Shown: positions 32,981-40,876 of the stretch, piece after piece
Layout: every line of letters begins with the position of its first letter
Numbering within the stretch: position 1 is the stretch's first letter
From: CAYMAI01 sp964388445
GTDB lineage: Bacteria > 4484-113 > JAGGVC01
Length of the DNA stretch: 64,000 nucleotides
Reading direction: 5' to 3'
Assembly (NCBI GenBank): GCA_964388445.1
Contig: CAYMAI010000003.1
Location: 124,001 to 188,000, forward strand
Position numbers and translations under genes: made by a program
The notes under the pieces: generated by a model
Seen by the model: only the letters and a program-made list of their open reading frames with translations
Database searches by the model: none
Told to the model about the DNA's origin: nothing

Positions 32981-33685
32981 TTACATTCCAAGATATGCTC
33001 GCTTTACATCCTCATTTGCCAATAGCATCGCACCTGCGCCTTCCAGTTCGATTCGTCCGGTTACAAGAACGTAGGCGTAATCGGCGATATTGAGCGCTTG
33101 AAACGCGTTTTGCTCGACGAGCAAAACCGTCGTGCCGCGCTCGTTTATCTTTCGAATCGTGGCGAATATTTCGGTTACGAGGTTCGGTGCGAGGCCGAGC
33201 GATGGTTCGTCGAGCAATAGCAATTTCGGCGACTGCATCAACGCCCGGCCGATTGCAAGCATCTGTTGCTCGCCGCCGGACAGCGTGCCGGCAACCTGCC
33301 CGATACGCTCCTTGAGCCGCGGAAACAAATGAAATACTTCTTCGAGCTTTTCGTCGCGTATTTTTTTGTCGCGCTGAAGATATGCGCCGATATTCAAGTT
33401 TTCCGAAACGCTTAGATTTAGGAAAATGCGCCGGCCTTCCGGAACGAGGCTAATTCCTTTCGCAACGAGTTTGTGCGTTTTCCGGTTCGATATTTCTTCG
33501 CTTTCGAAGGCGACGCTGCCCGACGCGGCGGGGACGAGGCCGACGATGGTGTTAAGCATCGTGCTTTTGCCTGCGCCGTTCGCACCGATGAGAGAGACGA
33601 TTTTGCCCGGCGGGCAGCTGATCGAAACGCCGCGAAGCGCCTTTATCGCGCCGTAATTCACGCAAAGCGAAGCGACTTCAAGCAT
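32981..33685 (-). CDS. livF: branched-chain amino acid ABC transporter, ATP-binding protein LivF
   Basis: 234 aa ABC ATPase with Walker A GANGAGKST, signature LSGGEQQML and Walker B LLLLDEPSLGLAP. It energises uptake together with LivG. Start ATG overlaps the livG stop (TGATG). Length is typical. Confidence 0.95.
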   Translation of the reverse strand: MLEVASLCVNYGAIKALRGVSISCPPGKIVSLIGANGAGKSTMLNTIVGLVPAASGSVAFESEEISNRKTHKLVAKGISLVPEGRRIFLNLSVSENLNIGAYLQRDKKIRDEKLEEVFHLFPRLKERIGQVAGTLSGGEQQMLAIGRALMQSPKLLLLDEPSLGLAPNLVTEIFATIRKINERGTTVLLVEQNAFQALNIADYAYVLVTGRIELEGAGAMLLANEDVKRAYLGM

Positions 33686-34452
33686 CAGCCATCGGCCTCC
33701 CGCTCGCCAAGATATGCTTCGATGCAGCGTTGGTCGTTGCAGATTTCGTCCGCCGTGCCTTCTGCTATTTTCTTTCCGTATTCAAGCACGGTTATGCGCT
33801 CGCAAATGCCCATGACGAGTTTCATATCGTGCTCGATAAGTAATATTCCGAGCTTGTGTTTGTCTCTGAGTGCGTGAATCATTTCCATAAGCTCTTCGGT
33901 TTCGCTGTCGTTCAATCCCGCTGCAGGTTCGTCGAGCAGAAGAATTCGAGGACTCGTCGCCATCGCGCGCGCGATTTCGAGATGCTTCTGAAGACCGTAC
34001 GACAGATTCTTCGCTAAAGAACGGGCGTGGACGTCCAGCTTGTGGTACTTGAGTATTTCAAATGCCCTTTCTTCGATTTCCCTTTCGATTCGTCTGCATT
34101 TCGGCGTACGCAAAAACGCGTCGATAAGCGAGTAACCGTAGTTTTTGTCGAGGGCGATTTTGACGTTGTCAAGTACGCTCAAATTTTTAAAAAGGCGCAG
34201 GTTCTGGAAAGTTCGGGCGATTCCGCGCCGGCAAATAAGGTAAGTTTCGATTCCGTTTAAACGCTCGCCGCCGAGAACAACATCGCCTTCGGTCGGCGGA
34301 TTGACACCGGTAATGGCGTTGAAAACCGTAGTTTTACCGGCGCCGTTCGGCCCGATTAGTCCGTTGAGTTCGCCCTCCTCGACGGACAGCGACAGGCCGT
34401 CAACGGCTCTTAGCCCGCCGAAAACAACGCTGACGCCGCGAAGCTCAAGCAT
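33685..34452 (-). CDS. livG: branched-chain amino acid ABC transporter, ATP-binding protein LivG
   Basis: 255 aa. Walker A GPNGAGKTT, signature LSYGLQKHLEIARAMA and Walker B LLLDEPAAGLN with the family's NLRLFKNLSVLDNV segment. Overlaps livM by 8 nt. Confidence 0.95.
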   Translation of the reverse strand: MLELRGVSVVFGGLRAVDGLSLSVEEGELNGLIGPNGAGKTTVFNAITGVNPPTEGDVVLGGERLNGIETYLICRRGIARTFQNLRLFKNLSVLDNVKIALDKNYGYSLIDAFLRTPKCRRIEREIEERAFEILKYHKLDVHARSLAKNLSYGLQKHLEIARAMATSPRILLLDEPAAGLNDSETEELMEMIHALRDKHKLGILLIEHDMKLVMGICERITVLEYGKKIAEGTADEICNDQRCIEAYLGEREADG

Positions 34453-35722
34453 TTTCCCGAGCCTCCTTGCCGCGACGTTTATCGAGAAAGCGTTTCAGGA
34501 AATCCGGCGGCTCGAATTTGAACTCCGCGCTGCCGAAAAACCCGCTGGGTTTGAATATCATCAGCAGCACCAGCGTGAGCGAGTAAATTACCATCCGCCA
34601 CTGCCCCCATTGGCGCAGCGCTTCGGGCAAAATAGTAATCGCGGTCGCGCCGAAGAAAGTGCCGGTAATGCTTCCCATTCCGCCAAGCACCACCATTAAA
34701 AGCACGTCCACGCTTTTAAACAGGTCGAATTCGAACGGATTGAAAGCAGGAATCGAATGTGCGAGCAGTCCCCCGGCGACACCGGCGAAAAAGGTGCCGA
34801 TAAGAAAGTTTATAAGCTTGTATCTGAATTCGCCAATGCCGAGCATAGTGGAGGCGATTTCGTCTTCTCGAATCGCAAGGACCGCGCGCCCGTAACTGCT
34901 CTTTATGTAATTGACGCAAAGCCACGTGACGAGAGCGACAACGATCAAAAGAAACAGGAATACGCTCCACTGAGTGGAAAAATAGCTCGCCCACGTGCGC
35001 GAGTGATGAACCTCGAAAATTTTGTAAAAGAGATTGTTTAACTTGCTCGAATTTGCTGCTGCAAAAACCGCAATGCCAACCCAATAGACGGCACGAAAAA
35101 TCCAAAGCCCCGGGCCACCCGGAAATTTTCTTAGCAGTATGGACTTGAAAAATCTGTAAAACGCGTATATGCCGTAAATTGAAACCGCGATGGCGGCAAA
35201 GGCAAAAAAGTAAGTGAAAACTATATTAAGCGCTTGATTTATGTTGGAAGGTGGCGAACCCGGAAGTTCCGACAGCATTTTGCCCGCAAAATCCTGCGAA
35301 ACCGCACCGGGAATGCGAAGAACATCGGCAAATTGCGGCACTCTGTTGATTGCGGACGCTCCGCCGGGAATTCCCGTCGCTCCGCCGAAAAGCCTGTCCG
35401 GCAAAATCAAAAGAACCATTTTGGTTATTTCGGCAAATCCCAGCGTAGCGATTGCGAGATAATCTCCGCGAAGCCTCAAGGTCGGCACGCCTGTAATAAG
35501 CCCCAGCAACGATGCAAGCACGCCGGCAAGTACTAGCCCTATGATTAGCGGAAAGCCGAACGCGCCGACGAGAATCGCGCTCGTATAAGCTCCGATTGCC
35601 AAAAATGCAGCGTGGCCGAGTGAAAACTGACCGTTGAAACCGAGAATCAGGTTGAGGCTGAGCGCGAAAATGGAGTTGATTAATATGAGGACGATAATCG
35701 TTTCGAAATATCCGTTTATCAT
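34445..35722 (-). CDS. livM: branched-chain amino acid ABC transporter, permease LivM
   Basis: 425 aa. The family start SLNLILGFNGQFSLGHAAFLAIGAY and the C-terminal FLIGTFFAGVAGGLLAHSI, LGGMGSITGTFFGA are conserved. A segment of about 130 residues (about 125-255), including two extra hydrophobic stretches, lies between the conserved GGATGIPGG and the SSYGRAVLAIREDEIA region; many LivM are about 300-330 aa. ATG 35722 is one base after the livH stop; an earlier TTG inside livH is less likely. Confidence 0.92.
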   Translation of the reverse strand: MINGYFETIIVLILINSIFALSLNLILGFNGQFSLGHAAFLAIGAYTSAILVGAFGFPLIIGLVLAGVLASLLGLITGVPTLRLRGDYLAIATLGFAEITKMVLLILPDRLFGGATGIPGGASAINRVPQFADVLRIPGAVSQDFAGKMLSELPGSPPSNINQALNIVFTYFFAFAAIAVSIYGIYAFYRFFKSILLRKFPGGPGLWIFRAVYWVGIAVFAAANSSKLNNLFYKIFEVHHSRTWASYFSTQWSVFLFLLIVVALVTWLCVNYIKSSYGRAVLAIREDEIASTMLGIGEFRYKLINFLIGTFFAGVAGGLLAHSIPAFNPFEFDLFKSVDVLLMVVLGGMGSITGTFFGATAITILPEALRQWGQWRMVIYSLTLVLLMIFKPSGFFGSAEFKFEPPDFLKRFLDKRRGKEARENA

Positions 35723-35723
35723 C

Positions 35724-37175
35724 CTACACCTTTTCCTTGACAACTTTGCCCATTAGTCCGGTGGGTTTAACAAGCAGAACAACAATAAGGAAAGCGAACG
35801 CGACCGCGTCGGCAAGAGGGCTGATTCTGGATGGAATGTAGCCCTTCACCAGCGTTTCGGAAATGCCCATTATTAGTCCGCCCGCAGCAGCGCCGGGAAT
35901 ACTGCCGATACCGCCGACGACTGCCGCCACGAATGCCTTTATGCCGGGAAGAACGCCCATAAGCGGGTCGATTCGGATTAGATAAAGCCCGACGAGACAT
36001 CCGGCGACGGCCGCGAGCGCGCTGCCCAGCGCGAACGTCAGACTTATAACCGAGTCGGTGTCAATGCCCATAAGGCGCGTAGCGTCTTTATCGAAACTCA
36101 CAGCTCGCATAGCGACGCCGAACTTGGATTTGTTTATCAGCCACCAAAGGCATATGAGCGTTATTGCCGTAACGGCGAGGATAAGCAAATGAATCGGCGC
36201 TGCGTTGAATCCGAATCGTCTGGAGCCGCCTTCTTGGCTTTTATTTGCTCCGATGCCGAAGTCAAGCGGGACGAACGAAGTTTTGTCGGGAACTATTGCC
36301 GCGAGATTGCGGAATTCCTTCGGCGATTCCGTCCAAGCAATCGCAATCGTATTTTTTGCCATGTCTCGAGTAATTACTATGCCCGCTGGAGCCGGGACGA
36401 CTCCCGGCAAATGCCGGGTTTCGTCCGCGAATTCGCCGATAGCGTGAATGCCATCCGCTCCGAGGAATACGGGCTCGCTCCAATCGCTGCTTCCGCCCGG
36501 TGTTTTCGCTTTTACTCGAACGTACGCATCTCCGGAATACGGAATTTCGATTCTGGAATTTTGATGAGTTTTCCTGGCGTAAGCCGACGAAAAGTCGGAA
36601 TCGTTAGAAACTTCAACGACATAGACGGCAAAAGTGTTCGGCGAAAACGACCTTGGATTGGGAGAAAAAACGATCAGTCCCAAATTCTGAAGGAAAAACG
36701 ACATGCCGACCGCAGTTATGAGGGCAGCAATGCGTGTCGATTTGCGAAGCGGAAGATAGGCAAACTTTTCCATTATTACTCCGCAAATCGAACAGCAGAG
36801 CATGGAACAAAGCATTGCGAGGGCGAAAACCGCGAACAGCGAAATGCCGCGTGCTAGGTGAAGATGCTCAATAAAGATGCGAAGAAAGTAATAGCCGAAA
36901 TACGCGCCGAGCATATAAATTTCGCCATGCGCGAAGTTGATGAGCTGGATTACGCCGTACACCATCGTATATCCGAGTGCGATAAGCGCATAAACGGCGC
37001 CGAGAACGAGGCCTTTGAATAGTAAATCTGCAAAGTAACCGCCCGTTAACAGCTCATTGGAGGGAAAAGCAAGGGCGAGAATTTCAAATAGCGCGTATAA
37101 AGCGGCAAATGCGCCGATTATCGACGCAAGTACGAACCATCCTCTGCGTGTTGACGGGAATAGCCTTAAGCGCAC
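35724..37175 (-). CDS. livH: branched-chain amino acid ABC transporter, permease LivH with large insertion
   Basis: 483 aa against about 300 for typical LivH. The N-terminal (ALGYTMVYGVIQLINFAHGEIYMLGAY) and C-terminal (KAFVAAVVGGIGSIPGAAAGG) permease signatures are intact. Between GMSFFLQNLGL and the SKFGVAMRAVSFDKDA region there is an extra soluble stretch of about 150 residues (about 172-325). Its first part (about 182-238) resembles a fibronectin type III fold: VEVSNDSDF, YVRVKAKTPGGSSDWSEP. By topology this would lie on the outer face. GTG start. Confidence 0.92.
   Translation of the reverse strand: MRLRLFPSTRRGWFVLASIIGAFAALYALFEILALAFPSNELLTGGYFADLLFKGLVLGAVYALIALGYTMVYGVIQLINFAHGEIYMLGAYFGYYFLRIFIEHLHLARGISLFAVFALAMLCSMLCCSICGVIMEKFAYLPLRKSTRIAALITAVGMSFFLQNLGLIVFSPNPRSFSPNTFAVYVVEVSNDSDFSSAYARKTHQNSRIEIPYSGDAYVRVKAKTPGGSSDWSEPVFLGADGIHAIGEFADETRHLPGVVPAPAGIVITRDMAKNTIAIAWTESPKEFRNLAAIVPDKTSFVPLDFGIGANKSQEGGSRRFGFNAAPIHLLILAVTAITLICLWWLINKSKFGVAMRAVSFDKDATRLMGIDTDSVISLTFALGSALAAVAGCLVGLYLIRIDPLMGVLPGIKAFVAAVVGGIGSIPGAAAGGLIMGISETLVKGYIPSRISPLADAVAFAFLIVVLLVKPTGLMGKVVKEKV
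36201..36662 (-). other. LivH insertion region with FN3-like segment
   Basis: Codons for about residues 172-325 of LivH, absent from usual LivH proteins. They begin with an Asn/Ser/Pro-rich linker, contain a short beta-rich FN3-like stretch, and end shortly before the next transmembrane helix (LLILAVTAITLICLWWL). Confidence 0.6.
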
Positions 37176-37197
37176 CTTCGGTTCCCTAATTGAAGTA

Positions 37198-37225
37198 AAG
37201 GCCGCGGCATTTTAACCGCGGCCTT
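37198..37225 (-). terminator. hairpin between livK and livH
   Basis: A perfect 10-bp inverted repeat (AAGGCCGCGG / CCGCGGCCTT) with an 8-nt loop, 28 bp past the livK stop. On the minus strand it is followed only by TTTACTTCAATT, not a strong U-run. It fits a partial terminator or mRNA-end stabiliser that lets the binding protein be made in excess of the membrane parts. Confidence 0.6.
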
Positions 37226-37253
37226 CGAAATAATCAACAAAATCGGCAGTAAA

Positions 37254-38528
37254 TCAACTTGCGGCGGAGCCTTCTCCGCCTGCTTCCCCTGCCGCGGGAG
37301 GTGTTTCCTGCTCCGCATCCGGCTTGGGCGCTTCCGCGGCAACTCTGCCGTGCATAACGAACTTACCGCCTTCGACTTTCATAACGACGATATCCTTAAC
37401 CGCGTTGTGATTTTCGTTGAGCGTAATTGTGCCGGTAATAGCCGGAAATCCCTTGGTCTCCGCCAAAGCCTTGGTAAGCGCTTCCGGATCGACCGAACCC
37501 GCTCTTTCAATCGCGTCCGCGACTATGTGCATGGCGTCGTAGCCGAGCACCGCCATCGCGTCCGGGACGATTCCATACTTGCTTTTGTACTTTGAAACGA
37601 AAGCCTGTGCCTTTTCACTTGGGTCGTCCGCCGAAAAATGGGTCGTGAAATATGCTCCTTCGACTGCGTCCCCGCCCACTTCGATTAGCTGCGGACTGTC
37701 GAAACCGTCGCCGCCTATAATCGGCTGTTTCATGCCAAGCTCGCGAGCTTGCTTGGCGATTTGACCGACTTGCTGGTAATAGCCGGGAACGACAAGGACG
37801 TCGAACTTCGCCGCCTTTATTTGGCTCAAGTGCGCTCTGAAGTCGCTATCCACCTTTGCGTCATAGGTTCTTTCGGAAGCAACAACGCCGCCAAGAGAAG
37901 GAAAAGTTTCTTTAACTCTCTGGTAAATGCCCTTCGAATAATCCTGCCCGTTGTCGTACAAAATTGCTATGCGGCGGGCTCCAAGGTCGTTGTAAGCGAA
38001 TTTCGCGATTGCGTCTCCTTGGAAATCATCGATGAAGCACGTGCGGAAAATGTATTTCTTTACCGTCCCATCGTTGTTTAGCGTAAGGTCGGTTCGCGTG
38101 CTTGCCGGAGTTACTTGCGGAATGCTGTTGTCCTGCGCAACCTGACTTATCGCAATTGAATTGGTACTCGCCACGGCACCGATAATTAAGGGAACTTTGT
38201 CCACTTCGATAAGCTTTTTCGCTACCGTCGCAGCTTCGACTCCCTTGCCTTTGTTGTCGTCGGCGACAATTTCGATTTTGCGCCCGCCAAGCACCCCGTT
38301 TTCATTTACTTCTTCAAGTGCGAGCTTGATGCCGTTAAGGCAGGATGTGCCGAAACTTGCGGTATCTCCGGTGAGTTCCAGATTAACGCCGAGCCTGATT
38401 GCGCTTTGGGCGGCAGTTCCGGCAGCGCCAGACCCGGATTGACCGGAATCGTCTTCAGGCGGCGGATTGCACCCCGCCAGCGATAAAACCGCCATCAAAA
38501 CTAGAATTGAAATCGATAAATTCCTCAC
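37254..38528 (-). CDS. livK: branched-chain amino acid ABC transporter, substrate-binding lipoprotein
   Basis: 424 aa. N-terminal signal peptide with lipobox LAGC, so lipid-anchored. Type-I periplasmic binding fold: IRLGVNLELTGDTASFGTSCLNGIKLALEEVN, and VPLIIGAVASTNSIAIS. A Gly/Ser/Pro-rich linker follows the Cys. Start GTG at 38528, 6 nt after GGGAGG; an upstream ATG 33 nt earlier is not supported. Confidence 0.93.
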   Translation of the reverse strand: MRNLSISILVLMAVLSLAGCNPPPEDDSGQSGSGAAGTAAQSAIRLGVNLELTGDTASFGTSCLNGIKLALEEVNENGVLGGRKIEIVADDNKGKGVEAATVAKKLIEVDKVPLIIGAVASTNSIAISQVAQDNSIPQVTPASTRTDLTLNNDGTVKKYIFRTCFIDDFQGDAIAKFAYNDLGARRIAILYDNGQDYSKGIYQRVKETFPSLGGVVASERTYDAKVDSDFRAHLSQIKAAKFDVLVVPGYYQQVGQIAKQARELGMKQPIIGGDGFDSPQLIEVGGDAVEGAYFTTHFSADDPSEKAQAFVSKYKSKYGIVPDAMAVLGYDAMHIVADAIERAGSVDPEALTKALAETKGFPAITGTITLNENHNAVKDIVVMKVEGGKFVMHGRVAAEAPKPDAEQETPPAAGEAGGEGSAAS

Positions 38529-38560
38529 GATGCACCTCCCTAAGAACCCGAACGGAATCA

Positions 38561-38566
38561 ATTATA
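38561..38566 (-). promoter_or_regulatory. -10 element of the liv operon
   Basis: TATAAT on the minus strand, 32 nt before the livK GTG. No good -35 at 16-18 bp. It is 30-60 bp from the tRNA-Leu promoter on the other strand. Confidence 0.4.
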
Positions 38567-38597
38567 CAATATGAGGCAATTCCGTCCGTTTCGATAT

Positions 38598-38626
38598 TGA
38601 CATCCGTTAAACGCGAGATTATGCTT
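38598..38626 (+). promoter_or_regulatory. promoter of tRNA-Leu
   Basis: TTGACA (38598-38603), exactly 17 bp, TATGCT (38621-38626). The mature tRNA begins 9 nt after the -10, so the leader is at most a few bases. Confidence 0.8.
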
Positions 38627-38634
38627 CTCTTTTG

Positions 38635-38717
38635 CCGAAGTGGCGGAACGGCAGACGCGCCAGACTCAAAATCTGGTGTCCGCAAGGGCGTGTGGGTTCG
38701 AATCCCACCTTCGGCAT
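38635..38717 (+). tRNA. tRNA-Leu (anticodon CAA)
   Basis: 83-nt class II tRNA. Acceptor GCCGAAG pairs with CTTCGGC, discriminator A. Anticodon stem CCAGA/TCTGG encloses the loop CTCAAAA, giving anticodon CAA for UUG codons. Long variable arm (GTCCGCAAGGGC). T-arm GTGGG TTCGAAT CCCAC. CCA is not encoded. Confidence 0.95.
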
Positions 38718-38741
38718 TTTCAAAGTACCGCCGTAGCAAAC

Positions 38742-39728
38742 CTATTTGAGCTGACGCGACATTTCGTAAAGGCTGTGATTTATAACGCGCTTGGGACCCT
38801 CCAGCCTTTCGAGCGGAAAACTCTTCACCTCGTTTTGCGCAAGCCCGATGTAAATACCATGTTCGCCTTTTTCCACAGCGTTAATCGCCTCAAAACCCAG
38901 CCTGCTTGCCAGTATTCTGTCGTACGCGGTCGGGGAGCCTCCACGCTGTATATGCCCCAACACCGTAACCCGCAAATCGACGGGTTTCGTAAGAAGGCTT
39001 TGAAGAACGGTTTTAACGTCGCTTCCGCGCGATGCGCCTTCGGCAACAACGATGAGAACATAAGCGCCCCAGGCTTTTAGCCGCCGCTCGACTTCCTTTG
39101 CAAGCGCGGGATAGTCAATGGGCACTTCGGGAAGCAAAATGATATCGGCGCCACCCGCGATGCCGGACGCCAGTGCTAGCCACCCGGACCGACGGCCCAT
39201 CGTTTCGATTATAAAGGCTCGATGATGGCTGGACGCCGTATCACGCAGTTTTGTCAGCGCATCCACAACCGTGTTTACGGCGCTATCGAAACCGATCGTC
39301 GTGTCGAGTTCGGGAACGTCGTTGTCTATAGTTTTCGGAATCCCGACTATTTTTATCCCCTTTCTCGAAAGAGCGAGTGCGCCAGTCAAGCTGCCGTCAC
39401 CGCCGACGACGACCAGGTAATCGATTTCCCAACTCTTTATGGCTTTGACCGCGGCTTCCTGGCCTGCCGGCGTTTCGAATTCGTCGCACCGAGCGCTGCC
39501 GAGAACCGTTCCGCCCCGCTGTAAAATGTCCGCGAGGTCGAGGTAACTCACGCTCATCGCGTCGCCCTCGATAAGCCCTTTATAGCCCCAGCGAAACGCT
39601 ACGACTTTATGGCCGCGGCTTAGCGCCACGCGCGCAACGGCACGATAGGCTGCGTTCATTCCGGGGCAGTCCCCGCCGCTGGTGAGCACGCCGATCGTCA
39701 ACTTTTCCTTCTTTTCTCCCTTGCCCAT
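38742..39728 (-). CDS. pfkA: 6-phosphofructokinase, GGDGS type
   Basis: 328 aa. LTSGGDCPGMNAA start, VVGGDGSLTGA and GIPKTIDNDVPELDTTIGFDSA are visible. The Gly of GGDGS (position 104 in E. coli) goes with ATP use, and Lys in PKTIDND with the group III/mixed class. So ATP is the probable phosphate donor. It diverges from the second PFK gene. An extended -10 box lies 6 nt before the ATG. Confidence 0.92.
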   Translation of the reverse strand: MGKGEKKEKLTIGVLTSGGDCPGMNAAYRAVARVALSRGHKVVAFRWGYKGLIEGDAMSVSYLDLADILQRGGTVLGSARCDEFETPAGQEAAVKAIKSWEIDYLVVVGGDGSLTGALALSRKGIKIVGIPKTIDNDVPELDTTIGFDSAVNTVVDALTKLRDTASSHHRAFIIETMGRRSGWLALASGIAGGADIILLPEVPIDYPALAKEVERRLKAWGAYVLIVVAEGASRGSDVKTVLQSLLTKPVDLRVTVLGHIQRGGSPTAYDRILASRLGFEAINAVEKGEHGIYIGLAQNEVKSFPLERLEGPKRVINHSLYEMSRQLK

Positions 39729-39734
39729 AGCCAG

Positions 39735-39743
39735 ATTTTAGCA
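39735..39743 (-). promoter_or_regulatory. extended -10 element, possible leaderless start of pfkA
   Basis: TGCTAAAAT on the minus strand, ending 6 nt before the ATG. No ribosome site. Confidence 0.45.
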
Positions 39744-39752
39744 CCTGCAAGG

Positions 39753-39758
39753 TATAAA
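39753..39758 (+). promoter_or_regulatory. candidate -10 for the second phosphofructokinase
   Basis: TATAAA on the plus strand; transcription would begin near 39765, just before the hairpin at 39769. No convincing -35. Confidence 0.3.
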
Positions 39759-39768
39759 GGTGTCAACT

Positions 39769-39805
39769 GCCGGCCGGATTCTGGCAATCCGTCCGGCAAT
39801 TTTTT
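39769..39805 (+). terminator. terminator-like leader hairpin upstream of the second phosphofructokinase
   Basis: GCCGGCCGGATT (39769-39780) pairs with AATCCGTCCGGC (39786-39797), 12 bp with one mismatch, loop of 5 nt, followed by AATTTTTT. The Shine-Dalgarno GGAGG begins at the next base (39806). It cannot terminate pfkA, which is transcribed away, so it is placed as an attenuator or a 5' stabiliser for the PFK gene. Confidence 0.6.
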
Positions 39806-39815
39806 GGAGGAACGG

Positions 39816-40865
39816 ATGAAATTCGGAATTCTTACGGGCGGAGGCGATTCTCCGGCCATAAACGCCGCAACCCGCGCGGTGGTACTTGCCGCGTTCGAAT
39901 TGGGGCACGAAGTCGTCGGAATTCGCGACGGCTGGCTGGGAGCGATAAAAAATCGCACATTCAAAATGACTGCCGCACACGTTTCCGGCATATTGGACGA
40001 AAGCGGCACGGTGCTTTGCACATCGAGAACCAATCCATTCAAAATAAAAGACGGCGAAAAGTCTGTTCTTGCTACGCTTAAAAAGAACAAAATCGATTTT
40101 TTAATCGCCATCGGCGGAGACGACACGCTCGGAGTGGCTCACAGGCTAGCGCCGCACGGACTGAAGGCAGTTGGAATTCCTCAAACCATCGACAACGACA
40201 TAGGAGAAACCGATTATTCGATCGGTTTCGATACATCGCTGAATTTCGTTATGGAAGCAATCGACAGATTAAGGACGACCGCCCATGCGCATTCGAGAGT
40301 TATCGTCGTCGAAGTTATGGGACGCGACGCAGGTTGGCTTACTCTTCTTGGCGGAATGGCAGGAGGGGCAGACGCCATGTTGATACCAGAGGCTCCGTTC
40401 TGCCTCGACAAGCTGTGCGTGAACTTAAAAACGCTTCATAAGCAGGGCAAGAGATTTGCCGTGATTGCAGTGGCCGAAGGAGCAAAGCCTGACGACGCTT
40501 CGGAGCAATTTTCGAAAATCGGCGAAGTCGACGCATTCGGACACACAATTTTGGGCGGAATTGCGGACTGGCTTGCGAAGGAAATCAAGCAGCGAACCGG
40601 CTATGAAACCCGAAGCGCAATTCTCGGTCATCTTCAACGGGGCGGTGTGCCGACCGCATTCGACAGAAATCTCGCCACTTGTTTCGGCATTGCGGCGGTC
40701 AATGCCGCTCTTGAAGGCAAGCACGACGTAATGGTGGCAATCAAAGGCCACAATTTCATTACGGTGCCACTTGAAAAGGCGTTGAAGAAAAACCGGCGCG
40801 TAGATATGAACACCCTCAGCGAGTCACGCTTCTTCCTTCAAATGGCGATGAGGGATTTAAAGTAA
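39816..40865 (+). CDS. 6-phosphofructokinase, GGDDT type (probable PPi-dependent)
   Basis: 349 aa. TGGGDSPAINAA, IAIGGDDTLGVAH, GIPQTIDNDIGETDYSIGFDTS, VEVMGRDAGWLTLL and LGHLQRGGVPTAFDR are visible. The Asp in GGDDT (position 104 of E. coli PfkA) is the hallmark of pyrophosphate-dependent enzymes because it blocks the ATP beta/gamma region. The position usually Gly or Lys in PxTIDND is Gln, so the assignment carries some doubt. ATG 39816 is 5 nt after GGAGG. Confidence 0.85.
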   Translation: MKFGILTGGGDSPAINAATRAVVLAAFELGHEVVGIRDGWLGAIKNRTFKMTAAHVSGILDESGTVLCTSRTNPFKIKDGEKSVLATLKKNKIDFLIAIGGDDTLGVAHRLAPHGLKAVGIPQTIDNDIGETDYSIGFDTSLNFVMEAIDRLRTTAHAHSRVIVVEVMGRDAGWLTLLGGMAGGADAMLIPEAPFCLDKLCVNLKTLHKQGKRFAVIAVAEGAKPDDASEQFSKIGEVDAFGHTILGGIADWLAKEIKQRTGYETRSAILGHLQRGGVPTAFDRNLATCFGIAAVNAALEGKHDVMVAIKGHNFITVPLEKALKKNRRVDMNTLSESRFFLQMAMRDLK

Positions 40866-40876
40866 ACCCGCCCGCC

